A stretch of 64,000 nt of DNA from a bacterium (GCA_021799485.1 JAJZAK010000002.1:62001-126000), one strand, 5' to 3'. Positions 38,204 through 51,920 are shown, numbered from the stretch's first letter. Notes: generated from the sequence alone by a model not told the origin. Numbers and translations are program-made.

Positions 38204-39259
38204 TCATTGCGCCCCGCGGTTCTTCTTGCGCCTGAGTTCCTTTGCGGGCTTGCTTTCCAGCTGCTTGGCGACCTGGTCGAAGTCTTCGTCTGGCATGGCG
38301 GCTTCCTGGGCCAGCCTTTTCTTCTCGAACTGATCGTATCGCTCCAACGCGAGCTTTTGGGCGACTTCCATGGAAACCTTGCCGGGGTGTTCCAGGATCT
38401 GCCGTTCGTTGAATTTCAGGAAGGCGTCGAGTCTTTCCCTCCAATCCTTCATGTAGAGCGGTTGCCGGCGCTCGGCTTGCGTTTCGGCATAATCGAGGTA
38501 CATGGTGACGATGCGATTCAAGTCTCGAATTTCCTTCTCGTTGAGGTAGTTCTTGGCGATGGTGACATCTTGCCGACGAACCTTTGCGCCCTTCCAGCTT
38601 GTCAAACCCATGTTCGGCTTCTCCGTGTCTGCGCGTTGCGAGATGATCTCGGCGGCGGTATAACCTGTAACCGCCCAGTGGAGTTTGTTCTGGACGATCT
38701 GGAAGAACTCCTGAGTCGCCGGAGCGGCCGGATCGTAGTCGATGGCCAGCTTGTAGATGTCGCGAAGCTTCTGGTAGAAGCGCTTCTCGGAGGCTCGAAT
38801 CTCCCGTATGCGCTCGAGGAGCTCATCGAAATAGTCGGTCCCCAGGGTCCGGCCCTCCTTGAGGCGCTCGTCGTCCATCGTGAAGCCTTTGACGAGGTAT
38901 TCCCGCAGCCGCTCGGTCGCCCATTTGCGAAACTGGGTGCCGCGGTGCGAACGCACCCGATAGCCGACGGATAGGATAACGTCCAGATTGTAAAACGAGG
39001 TGGTGTACTTTTTGCCGTCCGCGGCAGTTGTTAAGTAACTCTTAATAACTGGCTCGGAGTCCAGCTCGCCCTCCTGGAAGATGTTTCGGATATGCATGCT
39101 GATATTCGGGATACTCGTCTGGAATAGCTCGGCCATCAGGGCCTGGGTCAGCCAGACGGTATTGTCCTCGAGACGGACCTGAATGCGGCTCTTGCCGTCC
39201 TCGGACTGGTAAATCAGTATCTCAGACTTGCTACCCGGCTTGCCTTGAGGATCGCTCAT
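38204..39259 (-). CDS. RhuM family protein
   Basis: [57 protein letters not shown]. Confidence 0.85.
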   Translation of the reverse strand: MSDPQGKPGSKSEILIYQSEDGKSRIQVRLEDNTVWLTQALMAELFQTSIPNISMHIRNIFQEGELDSEPVIKSYLTTAADGKKYTTSFYNLDVILSVGYRVRSHRGTQFRKWATERLREYLVKGFTMDDERLKEGRTLGTDYFDELLERIREIRASEKRFYQKLRDIYKLAIDYDPAAPATQEFFQIVQNKLHWAVTGYTAAEIISQRADTEKPNMGLTSWKGAKVRRQDVTIAKNYLNEKEIRDLNRIVTMYLDYAETQAERRQPLYMKDWRERLDAFLKFNERQILEHPGKVSMEVAQKLALERYDQFEKKRLAQEAAMPDEDFDQVAKQLESKPAKELRRKKNRGAQ

Positions 39260-39882
39260 CGTCTGCGCCGCCCGAGCGCCTTGTTGGCCGCGGCCAAATC
39301 GAAGGCCTCGGGATCGAAGTCATCCCCGACCCAATCGACCATCTCATCGTGCTGCTCGTGCTTGGGGTCGCGCAGCGCGGCAAGCAAGTCTTCGTAGCCG
39401 CCGATCCCGCCGCAATCCTCCGGCGGGCAGGCCCCCGCGCCGGCCAGGCACTCGGGCCCCTTGAACGCGGGAGTCGCGGGCGTGATGGCCTCTACCTTGA
39501 CCTCATGCCCCCAGCTGTCGCCCATGTCGTACTCGTAGTAGAACTTGGAGCCGGTTTTCCGCGCGATGTCCCAAAGCATGAAATTCCGCTCGTCCTTGAC
39601 GTCGTCCCAATCCGGCATCCGCGGCGCGATGCGCGTCTTGCCGACGTGGAACATGTGCAGATGGCTGTTGCTCCAGCCCATGACGTACTGGATGGCCCGA
39701 TGGAGGCTTCCCAGGTTCGTGTCGCCGGGCACGAGGACCCGCCGCCAGACCGGCGGCTCCGCGCCTACCAGCGTGATCTTGAGCTGGTAGACCTTGGCCG
39801 CGGCCTCGTCTAACTCCTTCTTGACCTCGTTGGGGACCCAGCCACGATTCAGAAACTGTTCAATGTTTTTCATCGTGTTCAA
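39256..39882 (-). CDS. Plasmid pRiA4b ORF-3-like family protein
   Basis: YQLKITLVGAEPPVWRRVLVPGDTNLGSLHRAIQYVMGWSNSHLHMF, ECLAGAGACPPEDCGGIGGYEDLL. Confidence 0.85.
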   Translation of the reverse strand: MNTMKNIEQFLNRGWVPNEVKKELDEAAAKVYQLKITLVGAEPPVWRRVLVPGDTNLGSLHRAIQYVMGWSNSHLHMFHVGKTRIAPRMPDWDDVKDERNFMLWDIARKTGSKFYYEYDMGDSWGHEVKVEAITPATPAFKGPECLAGAGACPPEDCGGIGGYEDLLAALRDPKHEQHDEMVDWVGDDFDPEAFDLAAANKALGRRRR

Positions 39883-40622
39883 AGCTCCTCAGAAACTTTC
39901 TGGAGTTTCGCCTGCATATCGCTCGAAAAGCACTGCGGGGCGACGAGTTGGAGTGCCTTAAGCATGCCGACTCCCACCTGAGAAGCGGTCTTCAATGTCG
40001 CAACGATCATATCCGCATTGGCCGTCAGGTAGCTGACTTCAAAATGACTTTCGTTTTCTGCCTCTGTTATCTTTAGCGATCCGCTGAGCGCCCGCTCGTT
40101 TGGATGCGCGCCCCAGTCGATAGTCCCGTCATAGAGAACTCGAAAGACCTTTGCTAACGCGGCATCCTTGCCTTCCAGGAATGCCTGGATATCTTGAATC
40201 TTAAAATTGGCCTTCACGGCTTTACGGGTCTCGTCGCTGTCATGGCGGAACATCCAGGTCCTGCCCAAGTCCGGCTTGTGGTGAATGTAAAATCCATACA
40301 GCGAATATTCGAGAACGCTTCTGAGAAGGCAGTGAGCCTCGGAGAGTTGCGTGTTAGCGGCCAATTGGACGGTGGCCAGGAACGCGGAATGTGCCTTGAG
40401 GAACAGAAGCAATGGAAACAAGGATCTGTTGTTGTCCATATTTCGATGAACGGCACGGAATATGGCGTCAATGTCAATCAGTCTCTGGAATGATTCCCGT
40501 CGATTGACAAAAGTGGCATAGGCATTCCCGCGTGCCTGCTCAAAGAAATCCGTTATAGGGTCTTACCCCCAGCCTTCGGGCGGAATCGGGGCGGCCGCAT
40601 TTCTAGGTTTGGTCATATTCAT
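39879..40622 (-). pseudogene. Hypothetical protein gene with an in-frame TAA at codon 20 (intact part 39879..40439)
   Basis: Hand translation: MNMTKPRNAAAPIPPEGWG*DPITDFFEQARGNAYATFVNRRESFQRLIDIDAIFRAVHRNMDNNRSLFP...; TAA at 40565-40563; start 4 nt after hsdR stop. Confidence 0.6.
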
Positions 40623-40625
40623 CTG

Positions 40626-43774
<3,149 letters not shown>

Positions 43775-43778
<4 letters not shown>

Positions 43779-44806
43779 TGATCGTTATCCTCTAAGAAAT
43801 TCAGTATGAGTCGAACCAGCATTTCCTTTTGCGCCGGTTCGCTTTCGGCTACGAGGAGCGCCAGCGCGGCCACCGCATGATTGGTCAGCCGCGCCGCCGC
43901 ATCCGACTCTCGCCAAAGGCCGTTGCGGCGGAGGTATTCCAGGAACAAGAGAGTTCCGATACGCTTGTTGCCGTCGGTGAATGGATGATCCTTGACGAGA
44001 AAATAGAGCAGATGCGCCGCCCGCTCCTGGGCGGTGGGATAAAGCGGCTTACCGTCAAAGGTCTGTTCAATCGTCGCGAGAATAGCGCCGAACTGATTCG
44101 AACGTTCCAGAGCGAAGAGTTCAGAGGTCTCGCCGCGAGAAGCGAGATGCTCGCGCAGCTGACTGACGGCTTCTCGCGCTTCGGAGAGAGTGAAAGAAGT
44201 TTTCGGAGAAACCGGCTTTCTTGGCGAGGCGGGTAGGCGGTTCTCGTCGTATTCTAACAGAAGGCGCCAAGCGGCGGCATAGCGCGCGATGAGGTCTAGG
44301 ACGCCTCGCCCTTGTTCGCTTACCAGCTGATGCGCCGACAAGGTTCGCGAAAGAAGCGCCAAAGCGCTTTCTATTTCCGCGAGTCCCTTCTCCCCGAGCC
44401 GGCGCTCGTTGAGCGCGTAGCCGCGCAAGAGATGATTTTTAAGAACTTGGCTTGCCCAAATGCGGAATTGCGTTCCGCGCTTGGAATTGACCCGGTAGCC
44501 GACCGAAAGGATCATATCCAAGTTATAGGATTCTACAATGTAAGTTTTGCCATCCACCGCAGTATGTGCAAATTTTGCACATGCTGAATTTCGCTCAAGC
44601 TCTTTTTCCTTGAAGATATTGCGGATGTGTTTGGTGACTACAGAGCGTTCACGTCCAAAAAGCTTGGCCATCTGATCTTGGGTGAGCCAAACAGTGTCAT
44701 TCTCCAAATGAACGTCGATCTGAATGTCGCCATTCGGCGCTCGATATAAAACAATTTCTCCTCCCGGAAAAGGAGAAACGGGCTGTTTAAATGTTTTTCG
44801 TTTCAT
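43775..44806 (-). CDS. RhuM-Fic/DOC fusion protein
   Basis: N-terminal [60 protein letters not shown] (RhuM); C-terminal [23 protein letters not shown] (Fic). Confidence 0.88.
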
Positions 44807-44810
44807 GAAA

Positions 44811-44858
44811 TTACCCCTGAACTTCCTCGACCTCGGGTTCGGTGAATACAAGACTCAT
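44811..44858 (-). pseudogene. Truncated hsdR 5' remnant (15 codons) between SIR2-like and RhuM-Fic genes
   Basis: MSLVFTEPEVEEVQG* resembles HsdR start [17 protein letters not shown]; shares CCGAGGTCGAGGAAG with the intact hsdR start. Confidence 0.65.
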
Positions 44859-46150
44859 GAGATGCCCGTTTTAAGAAAGTTTATAGTTTGAGTTGGTTCG
44901 GCGCAGACTCCTTCCATCCCGCCGCAAAAAACAGCCACGGGGCAGTTTTTATCCCCATACAAAAACTCAAACTGGCCGTTCTTCAAGGTTTCCGGCAATT
45001 TCAACCAGTTCTTCTCGCACCGATGCTGGGGATCTCGAAAGCGTAAATTACCGACGCGAAGAGTCTGCGCTAGTCTGCGCGGCCATTCATCGATTCTTCG
45101 TGCAAGAGTGCGCCTGGGACAGTCGGAATCCACCACCAAGACAGGGGGCCGTCTCTTGCGTCTTGCATACAGCATGGTTTTGAGCGCATTATTGACGTGC
45201 TCGTCCCCGAAGCCGTAGCCGCAGATCAGGATGGCGTCGGCTTCATGGACGTGCCGAGGCAACGTGCTGTAAAAAGTCAGGAAAGGATCTTGCTGGATTT
45301 GCTCCAGCTTCCAGCGACCGGCGACAAGGGTCGTCTGAAGCATTCTTTTGTTGTCGGTTGCGGTTGTCAGCAGGACATAGGAACGCACGGCGACATCGGC
45401 GAGGTCCCTCTTCCAGACGATTCTCCATCCAAATTCAGGGCTATCGGCGTGATTGTTTCCCTGTTCGAGATGGTGGTGGACGCTTCCATGGAGATGATAA
45501 ATGAAGCGCCAAGCCGTGTGCCGATGAATCTCACTTGGCGCAAAATGACCGTCGGACAAGGACGAGAATGAGAAGCCTGTAAAGAAATCAGGGAGAGCGC
45601 TATAGGCCGCCGTATCGTAGTTGAGACTATAAATTCCGAGGTCGAATTCCTGGTCGAGTTTCTGAAAGAACCTCTTGTAAGTCTTGAAGGCTTCCGACTC
45701 GGCATCCAGCTTTTGGCACGCTTGCCGCATGTGCGCGGCCAATTTTTTAAAGATCGTTTGAAGCTGGCCCGAAACTTTGACGAAGTGGCAGGTCCCATCC
45801 GCGTCTTTCTGGCTCTTCTCGAAGTTGACGTCTTTAAATACATCGGCCCGGCGCAGCCATTGGAAGACGGGATCCCCACAGTTATTTGGAATAATCCCGT
45901 TCATGAGAGCGTGCATGTCACCGAGAAAATCCTCGTAATTGGACTTAAAATGCTCCCGCGAAAGCGGCGGCGCGGCATCGTAATAGTTCTCCCGATTTTT
46001 TCTCAGACGGCAATAATAATTCACGGCCCTGTTTTCGTCCGCCCATTCGCACGCCCAGTCGCCGACCTTTTTATCCAACTCCATCGCCGAGGGCATTCCC
46101 AGGCCGATGGAACTGCCGGCCCCTAACAACACCAATAGCTTCTTTTTCAC
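44855..46150 (-). CDS. SIR2-like domain protein (putative NADase)
   Basis: LVLLGAGSSIGLGMPSA, GIYSLNYDTAAYSALPDF, IYHLHGSVHHH, ILICGYGFGDEHVNNAL; GTG start at 46150. Confidence 0.82.
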   Translation of the reverse strand: MKKKLLVLLGAGSSIGLGMPSAMELDKKVGDWACEWADENRAVNYYCRLRKNRENYYDAAPPLSREHFKSNYEDFLGDMHALMNGIIPNNCGDPVFQWLRRADVFKDVNFEKSQKDADGTCHFVKVSGQLQTIFKKLAAHMRQACQKLDAESEAFKTYKRFFQKLDQEFDLGIYSLNYDTAAYSALPDFFTGFSFSSLSDGHFAPSEIHRHTAWRFIYHLHGSVHHHLEQGNNHADSPEFGWRIVWKRDLADVAVRSYVLLTTATDNKRMLQTTLVAGRWKLEQIQQDPFLTFYSTLPRHVHEADAILICGYGFGDEHVNNALKTMLYARRKRRPPVLVVDSDCPRRTLARRIDEWPRRLAQTLRVGNLRFRDPQHRCEKNWLKLPETLKNGQFEFLYGDKNCPVAVFCGGMEGVCAEPTQTINFLKTGIS

Positions 46151-47400
46151 GCCCGCAGCTCCCCCGAAATCAATTTCGGCAACAACGCGTCGCGGATGGC
46201 GGCGAGGGTACGGGCACATTTCTCGTTATTCTCGATAGCTTGGTCGATGGGATAAACCGTATGCTCGAATTTCTGGATAAGATTTGTGGGTGGGATGATG
46301 AGCCTGATTTGCTGGAAATCGTTCTTACGAATTGACCCGAAAACCGTTCCTTCCGCTTCAAAACGTCCGAACACTTCTTCAAGCGTCTGCATCCTGTAGA
46401 ACGTGTAAGATCGACTGCCTGTTTTGTGACGGACCGCTGCCACGCCGCGTCCAATTGAGCATTTCACGGCGGCCATATTGATGTCCCCCACAGGGGCACG
46501 AACACTAACGAGCGTGTCACCGGGACACGCTAAGCGAGTTGGAGCTGTGCAGAAAATGCGATTCGTCGGATATCGAGGCCCAAAGTCAGCGCAACCTTGA
46601 AAAAAAGGCAGACCTTTGCCTTCTTCGTTGTAGGTATTGCCCGGTGGTGATTGTCCCATTATCAGCTCAAAGTCGTCACTGAACGCCCCAGCCTTCCAAC
46701 CCTGCGGAATGCCGCTACTAACTGAGTTGACGAACCAGGACTTAAAGATCGCCCGAGCCATGGCTTCCAGCGTCCCGTTCATTCGGCGGTTCAGCTCGAT
46801 CTTGTCGTCGAGGGAGCCTAGGATGTCGGCGATGGCGCGTTGCTTGGAAAGAGGGGGAAAGGCGACTTCAATGTTTTCGAGATCGCGTTTGGTTACATGC
46901 CCCAATCCTGTCGTTTGCTTATTGCGCGCGATACCAATGAAGTTGGGTTTTAGGTACTTCAGCAGATAATAGAAAAATGCCAGCTCCACATCTGCGATTG
47001 GCATCACTCGAAAGGAATGCTGATTTAGCCAACCGTCGGAGCCTCGCCACCAGAAGACGTCAATGGAGGTTTCAGGCTGTCCAGACCATGAGAACAGAAG
47101 ATCACCCGCTCTAACGTGAACCGACTCGTCAAAGGTTTGCTCTGTGAACTTCGTTTGACCGGAAATCCCTCTCTTGATTTCAGCGATCTTTATAATGGGC
47201 TTGCCATATGGGCTAAACTGGATATCACGGAAGGCAAGGCCATTCACCCATTGGGCCAGTGAGTACAATGCTCGGCGCGTCCAATGCTCCGGGAACACTG
47301 GATGATACAGCCAGTTTTTTGTTCCAGCAGACTCCGCCGCTTCACTCTGCACGGCTGATCTTCTTTGGCGCTGAATGGTAAATGCGACCAGCTGCGGCAT
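46147..47400 (-). CDS. hsdS: Type I restriction enzyme specificity subunit
   Basis: Two target recognition-like halves with FPPLSKQRAIADILGSLDDKIELNRRMNGTLEAMARAIFKSWFV; GTG at 47352 is an alternative start. Confidence 0.92.
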   Translation of the reverse strand: MPQLVAFTIQRQRRSAVQSEAAESAGTKNWLYHPVFPEHWTRRALYSLAQWVNGLAFRDIQFSPYGKPIIKIAEIKRGISGQTKFTEQTFDESVHVRAGDLLFSWSGQPETSIDVFWWRGSDGWLNQHSFRVMPIADVELAFFYYLLKYLKPNFIGIARNKQTTGLGHVTKRDLENIEVAFPPLSKQRAIADILGSLDDKIELNRRMNGTLEAMARAIFKSWFVNSVSSGIPQGWKAGAFSDDFELIMGQSPPGNTYNEEGKGLPFFQGCADFGPRYPTNRIFCTAPTRLACPGDTLVSVRAPVGDINMAAVKCSIGRGVAAVRHKTGSRSYTFYRMQTLEEVFGRFEAEGTVFGSIRKNDFQQIRLIIPPTNLIQKFEHTVYPIDQAIENNEKCARTLAAIRDALLPKLISGELRA

Positions 47401-48349
47401 CCAATCCCCTTATCGGCAGCGGCTTTAATCCTGCCCCAGGGGCTAGACTTTCCCTGACTTGCATCGAATTAAAAATGGACGAGACATCCTTGGCATATGG
47501 ATTTGGGATGAAAATAAAATCATGCCCCAGGATGTCTCGTCTTGTCTCAAAAATGTTGGCTGCGGAGTAAAGGACTCCGGCGATTCCGCTATTCTCCGGT
47601 TTGGTGAAGTGCGCGATCGGCGCTCCCAGTTTTATTTTTCCGATTTGTTGAAAGCCAACACCGATTGGGTCATGGGATTGGGGATCCAGCTGTAAAAACT
47701 GATCCCCCATCCCGAAAAGCATTCGAACAATGAACGGCGGCTGCCAAGTTTGAGGAACACTCTGTCCCCAAGCCCAAACGGAGTCTTGCAGCTGCCCGTT
47801 CAGCGCCCGCCAGCCGTTGAGCGCGATAACGTATATGTCTTCAGCTTGAACGATTCCGTCCCTCTGCTTTTTCTGAAAACCATTGATCTTGAGGGAAATC
47901 GCAGTTGCCAATCGCTGCATGGTCTGATTTTCAAAAGCGCTATTGAGGCCGCTCTCAAAATCATCTCCGGGCGGCGGCACTTTGTTGTGCTCCACCGTCG
48001 GCTCCCCGCAAGCGACGGCTTCGATCCATATTTTCTGGCCGTGCTTCTCGAAATTAAAATCCGGCTGACCGCTCTTGCCGCGATTTAAAGCGATGCCCGC
48101 GGTGGCAAAGGCTTTGGGCAAATAGAGCTCCCAAAATCGTTCATGGAAGTGCGCCTTGCAATCCCCATCAAACACCGCTTCCAGCAGATCATTGTCTTTG
48201 GAATGCTGCTTCAGCTCTTGCCACCATGTGCGGACAGCTTCAATTTGTCCCGGCAAATAATTTCTGTCTTCCGGCGGCGCTTCATTCCGGCAAATCCAAC
48301 GATACAGCTCATCGTTGGTTGGAAGGCTCATTTCACTTTCACCCGCCAT
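47342..48349 (-). CDS. Hypothetical protein with possible PD-(D/E)xK-like core
   Basis: Operon position between ORF6N gene and hsdS; GQPDFNFEKHGQKIWIEAVAC resembles a PD...ExA nuclease core. Confidence 0.6.
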   Translation of the reverse strand: MAGESEMSLPTNDELYRWICRNEAPPEDRNYLPGQIEAVRTWWQELKQHSKDNDLLEAVFDGDCKAHFHERFWELYLPKAFATAGIALNRGKSGQPDFNFEKHGQKIWIEAVACGEPTVEHNKVPPPGDDFESGLNSAFENQTMQRLATAISLKINGFQKKQRDGIVQAEDIYVIALNGWRALNGQLQDSVWAWGQSVPQTWQPPFIVRMLFGMGDQFLQLDPQSHDPIGVGFQQIGKIKLGAPIAHFTKPENSGIAGVLYSAANIFETRRDILGHDFIFIPNPYAKDVSSIFNSMQVRESLAPGAGLKPLPIRGLDAAAGRIYHSAPKKISRAE

Positions 48350-48412
48350 GCCGACGCCCCTTCGCTGCGGCGCTCTCGACCCGCTCCTCGATGAACCGCT
48401 CGTCGGACGCCT

Positions 48413-49000
48413 TCATGGGCGGTCCTCGCGGAGGAACCCGATTGGTCGAGGCTTCGGCTCCGGCAACGGCGGCGGATCGAGGATATCCATAACACGCCTG
48501 AGTATGTCCACGATGATGGTCTCATGGACATCCAGACGCTTCTTGAGCTCCCTTTCAAGCGCCGCGAGTTTAGGAGCCAAGTTCCGCGATTCGGCCAGCG
48601 TCGCGCGGATGCGCACGAACGCCCTCACCACGAATAGGCTCATCTGAACGGCCCGTGGGCTGCTGAGGATATTGGCCGCCATGACCGCCCCGTGCTCGGT
48701 GAAGGCATACGGCAAGGTTCGCCTGCCGCCGCGCCCTTTCTTTGACATCGCAAATTGCGATGTCAAACGTCCGAGCTCTCCAGGCGCAAGCCTGAACATG
48801 AAATCCTCGGGGAAACGATCCCGGTTTCGCTTAACCGCCTCGTTGAGTCGAAAGGTGGGGATTCCATAAATCCGTGCCAAGTCCGCGTCCAGCATGACTT
48901 TCCGGCCGCGAATCTCATGGATGAGGGTGTCAATGCGCGCCAATTCGGGAGACGGCGACTCCCGAATTGAAACCTCGCAAATCTTTTTGTTAGACGCCAT
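48413..49000 (-). CDS. ORF6N domain protein
   Basis: [79 protein letters not shown]. Confidence 0.9.
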   Translation of the reverse strand: MASNKKICEVSIRESPSPELARIDTLIHEIRGRKVMLDADLARIYGIPTFRLNEAVKRNRDRFPEDFMFRLAPGELGRLTSQFAMSKKGRGGRRTLPYAFTEHGAVMAANILSSPRAVQMSLFVVRAFVRIRATLAESRNLAPKLAALERELKKRLDVHETIIVDILRRVMDILDPPPLPEPKPRPIGFLREDRP

Positions 49001-50558
49001 AGCCGACCTTCTTAAGGTTCTCTCGGATGGCCGATTCCAGCTTGGCGGACTCGGCGAATTGCTCCTTGAGCTGGGCCGTGAGCCGTTCCATCTTTTTGTC
49101 GAAGGGCTCGCCGTCATCCTCGGCTTGCTCGGCCCCGACGTAGCGCCCCGGGGTCAAGACGTGCCCGTGTCGGCGCAGCTCGTCAAGCGGGACGCTCTTG
49201 CAGAAGCCGGGGACATCCTCGAATTTCTTCTTGGCGTCCTTGTCTCCCCGCCAAGCATGGTAGGTGTCCGCGATCCTGCGGATGTCGTCGTCCGTAAGCT
49301 CGCGGTGGACGCGGTCTACCATGGTTCCCAGCTTGCGAGCGTCGATGAAGAGAATCTGGCTCCTTCGGTCGCGGAACCGGCCGTTTTTCTTGTCGCGGGC
49401 CACGAACCACAAACATACCGGGATCTGGGTCGAGTAGAAGAGCTGACCGGGCATGGCCACCATGCAGTCCACGAGGTCGGCTTCGATGATGGCCTTGCGG
49501 ATTTCGCCCTCTCCCGAGGTGTTCGAGGACATTGAGCCGTTCGCCATGACGAAGCCGGCGATACCCGCGGGAGCGAGATGATGGATGAAGTGCTGAATCC
49601 AGGCGAAGTTCGCGTTGCCAGCCGGCGGTACTCCGAATTTCCAGCGTTTGTCTTCGCGCAACAGCTCGCCTTTCCAGTCGCTGTCGTTGAAAGGAGGGTT
49701 TGCGAGTACGAAATCCGCCTTGAGATCGGGATGAACGTCGCGATGGAACGAATCGGCGTGCTCCGGCCCTAGGTTCGCGTCGATGCCTCGAATGGCCAGG
49801 TTCATCTTGGCCAGCCGCCAAGTCGTGTGATTGGACTCCTGGCCGTAGACGCTGATGTCGCCCACCCGGCCGCCGTGCTCTTCGATGAATTTTTCGCTCT
49901 GAATAAACATCCCGCCAGAGCCGCAGCAGGGATCGTAGACGCGGCCCTTGTAGGGAGAGAGCATCTCGACCAGAAGGCGAACCACGCAGCGCGGCGTGTA
50001 GAACTGCCCGCCCTTCTTGCCCTCGGCGCTGGCGAATTCCCCCAGAAAATACTCGTAGACGCGCCCAAGGATGTCCTTGGATCGGTTCTCCTTGTCGCCG
50101 AGGCCGATCGTGCCGATCAGGTCGATCAACTCGCCGAGGCGCTGCTTGTCGAGCGCCGGGCGGGCGTAATCCTTGGGCAAGACGCCCTTAAGCGTCTTGT
50201 TGTCGCGCTCGATAGCGACCATGGCATCGTCGATGAGCTTGCCGATCGATACTTGCTTGGCCTTGCCTTGGAGAAAGGGCCAGCGGGCGTCCTTTGGAAC
50301 CCAGAAGATGTTCTCGGCCCGATACTCGTCCGGGTCCTCGGGGTTGGCCCCGCCCGATTTGTCGGCTGCGAGCTTGGCGTGCATCTCCTCGAAAGCGTCC
50401 GAGATGTACTTGAGGAAGATGAGGCCGAGCACCACATGCTTGTACTCGGCAGCGTCCATGTTGTTGCGGAGCTTGTCGGCGGCCTGCCAGAGCTTCTCCT
50501 CGAAACCGAGGGTGGCTCCGTTGCCGTTCCCTTTGATCATGCTCTTGTTCTTGGGCAT
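48990..50558 (-). CDS. hsdM: Type I restriction-modification DNA methyltransferase subunit
   Basis: [37 protein letters not shown]. Confidence 0.95.
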   Translation of the reverse strand: MPKNKSMIKGNGNGATLGFEEKLWQAADKLRNNMDAAEYKHVVLGLIFLKYISDAFEEMHAKLAADKSGGANPEDPDEYRAENIFWVPKDARWPFLQGKAKQVSIGKLIDDAMVAIERDNKTLKGVLPKDYARPALDKQRLGELIDLIGTIGLGDKENRSKDILGRVYEYFLGEFASAEGKKGGQFYTPRCVVRLLVEMLSPYKGRVYDPCCGSGGMFIQSEKFIEEHGGRVGDISVYGQESNHTTWRLAKMNLAIRGIDANLGPEHADSFHRDVHPDLKADFVLANPPFNDSDWKGELLREDKRWKFGVPPAGNANFAWIQHFIHHLAPAGIAGFVMANGSMSSNTSGEGEIRKAIIEADLVDCMVAMPGQLFYSTQIPVCLWFVARDKKNGRFRDRRSQILFIDARKLGTMVDRVHRELTDDDIRRIADTYHAWRGDKDAKKKFEDVPGFCKSVPLDELRRHGHVLTPGRYVGAEQAEDDGEPFDKKMERLTAQLKEQFAESAKLESAIRENLKKVGYGV

Positions 50559-50559
50559 C

Positions 50560-50748
50560 TCAGACTCGCTGGTATTTCTTGCCTTTGGCCTTCAGAACTT
50601 CATTCCGCAGAAAGAACCAGGCTTCGTGGCCGCCGAGCTGACCCCAGGGCTTAAGTTTGCCTTGCGCAATCCAGGAATAGATGGTCGGCCTGGTAATTTC
50701 TAGCAACCGACAGGCTTCTTGAGTGCTGACGATGTCTTCCGGTCGCAT
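50560..50748 (-). CDS. Helix-turn-helix (excisionase/MerR-like) DNA-binding protein
   Basis: [44 protein letters not shown]; first gene of the hsd operon. Confidence 0.75.
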   Translation of the reverse strand: MRPEDIVSTQEACRLLEITRPTIYSWIAQGKLKPWGQLGGHEAWFFLRNEVLKAKGKKYQRV

Positions 50749-50833
50749 AGTGGGATATTCAACAAAAGTTTTACATATAGGTCAAAAATATAAGATGGAA
50801 TTACCTTGCTTTCTCGGCGAAACGAAGGTATGA

Positions 50834-51742
50834 GTGTCCTCAATGGCTGCCGAGGATTCGCTCGTTGAATTTTCAAAATACTTGGAGCGCGAGATGGCGG
50901 CAGCGCGGGCGACCGTGGACGGCTACCGTTGTTCAGTCCGCGGCTTCCTGCGCCATCTGGCCGGGCGGGGCTTGCAGCCAGCCGACGCCTCGGCGAGAGA
51001 TATTTCGGATTATTTGGGAGCCCAGGCGGCGCGGGGACTCAAGCCTGCGTCAGTCTTTAGCATCGGGATGGCCATCCGCGCCTTCTATCGGTTCATGGCC
51101 GCCAAGGGCTACGCTTCATCCAACCCGAGCCAAGAAGTCGCGCTCCCCAAATTCCGCTCCCGCGTGCCCGATCCGCTGACCGAGGAGGAGGTGGCCGCGC
51201 TGCTTTCTTGCCCGGGCGGGCGCTACGTCCAGGTCCGCGACTCGGCGATTCTTGAACTCCTCTATTGCGGGCTGCGGATCAGCGAGGCGCTCGGCCTCGA
51301 AGAGGGGCAAATCCATCTCAAGGACGGCTACCTGCGGGTCATCGGCAAAGGGACGAAGGCGCGGCTGGTCCCGATCGGCGGGCGGGCCCGCGACGCCCTC
51401 GCCCGGCATCTTGAGGCCCGGAGCGCGCGGTTTGGGAACGCTCCGGGCCCCTTATTTCTTTCCCATCGCGGGCGGAAACTGTCGCGGGGAGCCTTTTGGC
51501 ACCGGCTGAGGCAACGCGCGAAAAGCGCCGGAATCCGCAAGCCCGTCCACCCGCACCTTCTGCGCCATTCTTTCGCGAGCCACCTCCTTTGCCGCGGGGC
51601 GGACCTCAAATCCTTGCAGGCAATGTTGGGCCACCAAAGCCTCTCCACGACCGCGATCTACCTGCACTTAAATCCCGGCCGGCTCATCGAAGTCTGCCGC
51701 GCCGCCCACAGCGCGGTCTCCGTCGGGCCGTCAGCAGTTTAA
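50834..51742 (+). CDS. Tyrosine recombinase/integrase (XerC/D-like)
   Basis: YCGLRISEALGL, HPHLLRHSFASHLLCRGADLKSLQAMLGHQSLSTTAIYLH (R...HxxR...H...Y). Confidence 0.9.
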   Translation: MSSMAAEDSLVEFSKYLEREMAAARATVDGYRCSVRGFLRHLAGRGLQPADASARDISDYLGAQAARGLKPASVFSIGMAIRAFYRFMAAKGYASSNPSQEVALPKFRSRVPDPLTEEEVAALLSCPGGRYVQVRDSAILELLYCGLRISEALGLEEGQIHLKDGYLRVIGKGTKARLVPIGGRARDALARHLEARSARFGNAPGPLFLSHRGRKLSRGAFWHRLRQRAKSAGIRKPVHPHLLRHSFASHLLCRGADLKSLQAMLGHQSLSTTAIYLHLNPGRLIEVCRAAHSAVSVGPSAV

Positions 51743-51920
51743 ACGGATTATGGACACGGCCCAGGGGATGGCGTAATCTATGATCATGCCCGCAAACGAA
51801 ATTCAGTCGTAACGCCTTAAGCGCTATCGAACGAGTCGAGGCGCTGTCTTTCCGGCCCGCGCGGCCGGGGAGGCGGCGCCTTTTTTGTCGGGCAAGGATA
51901 AAGATGAGGAGGACGATGCG

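Noticed and set aside
48339-48416. 25-aa mini-[28 protein letters not shown] filling the gap between ORF6N and the unknown gene
   Set aside because: Too short to support as a gene; may be a coupling leader but there is no independent evidence.
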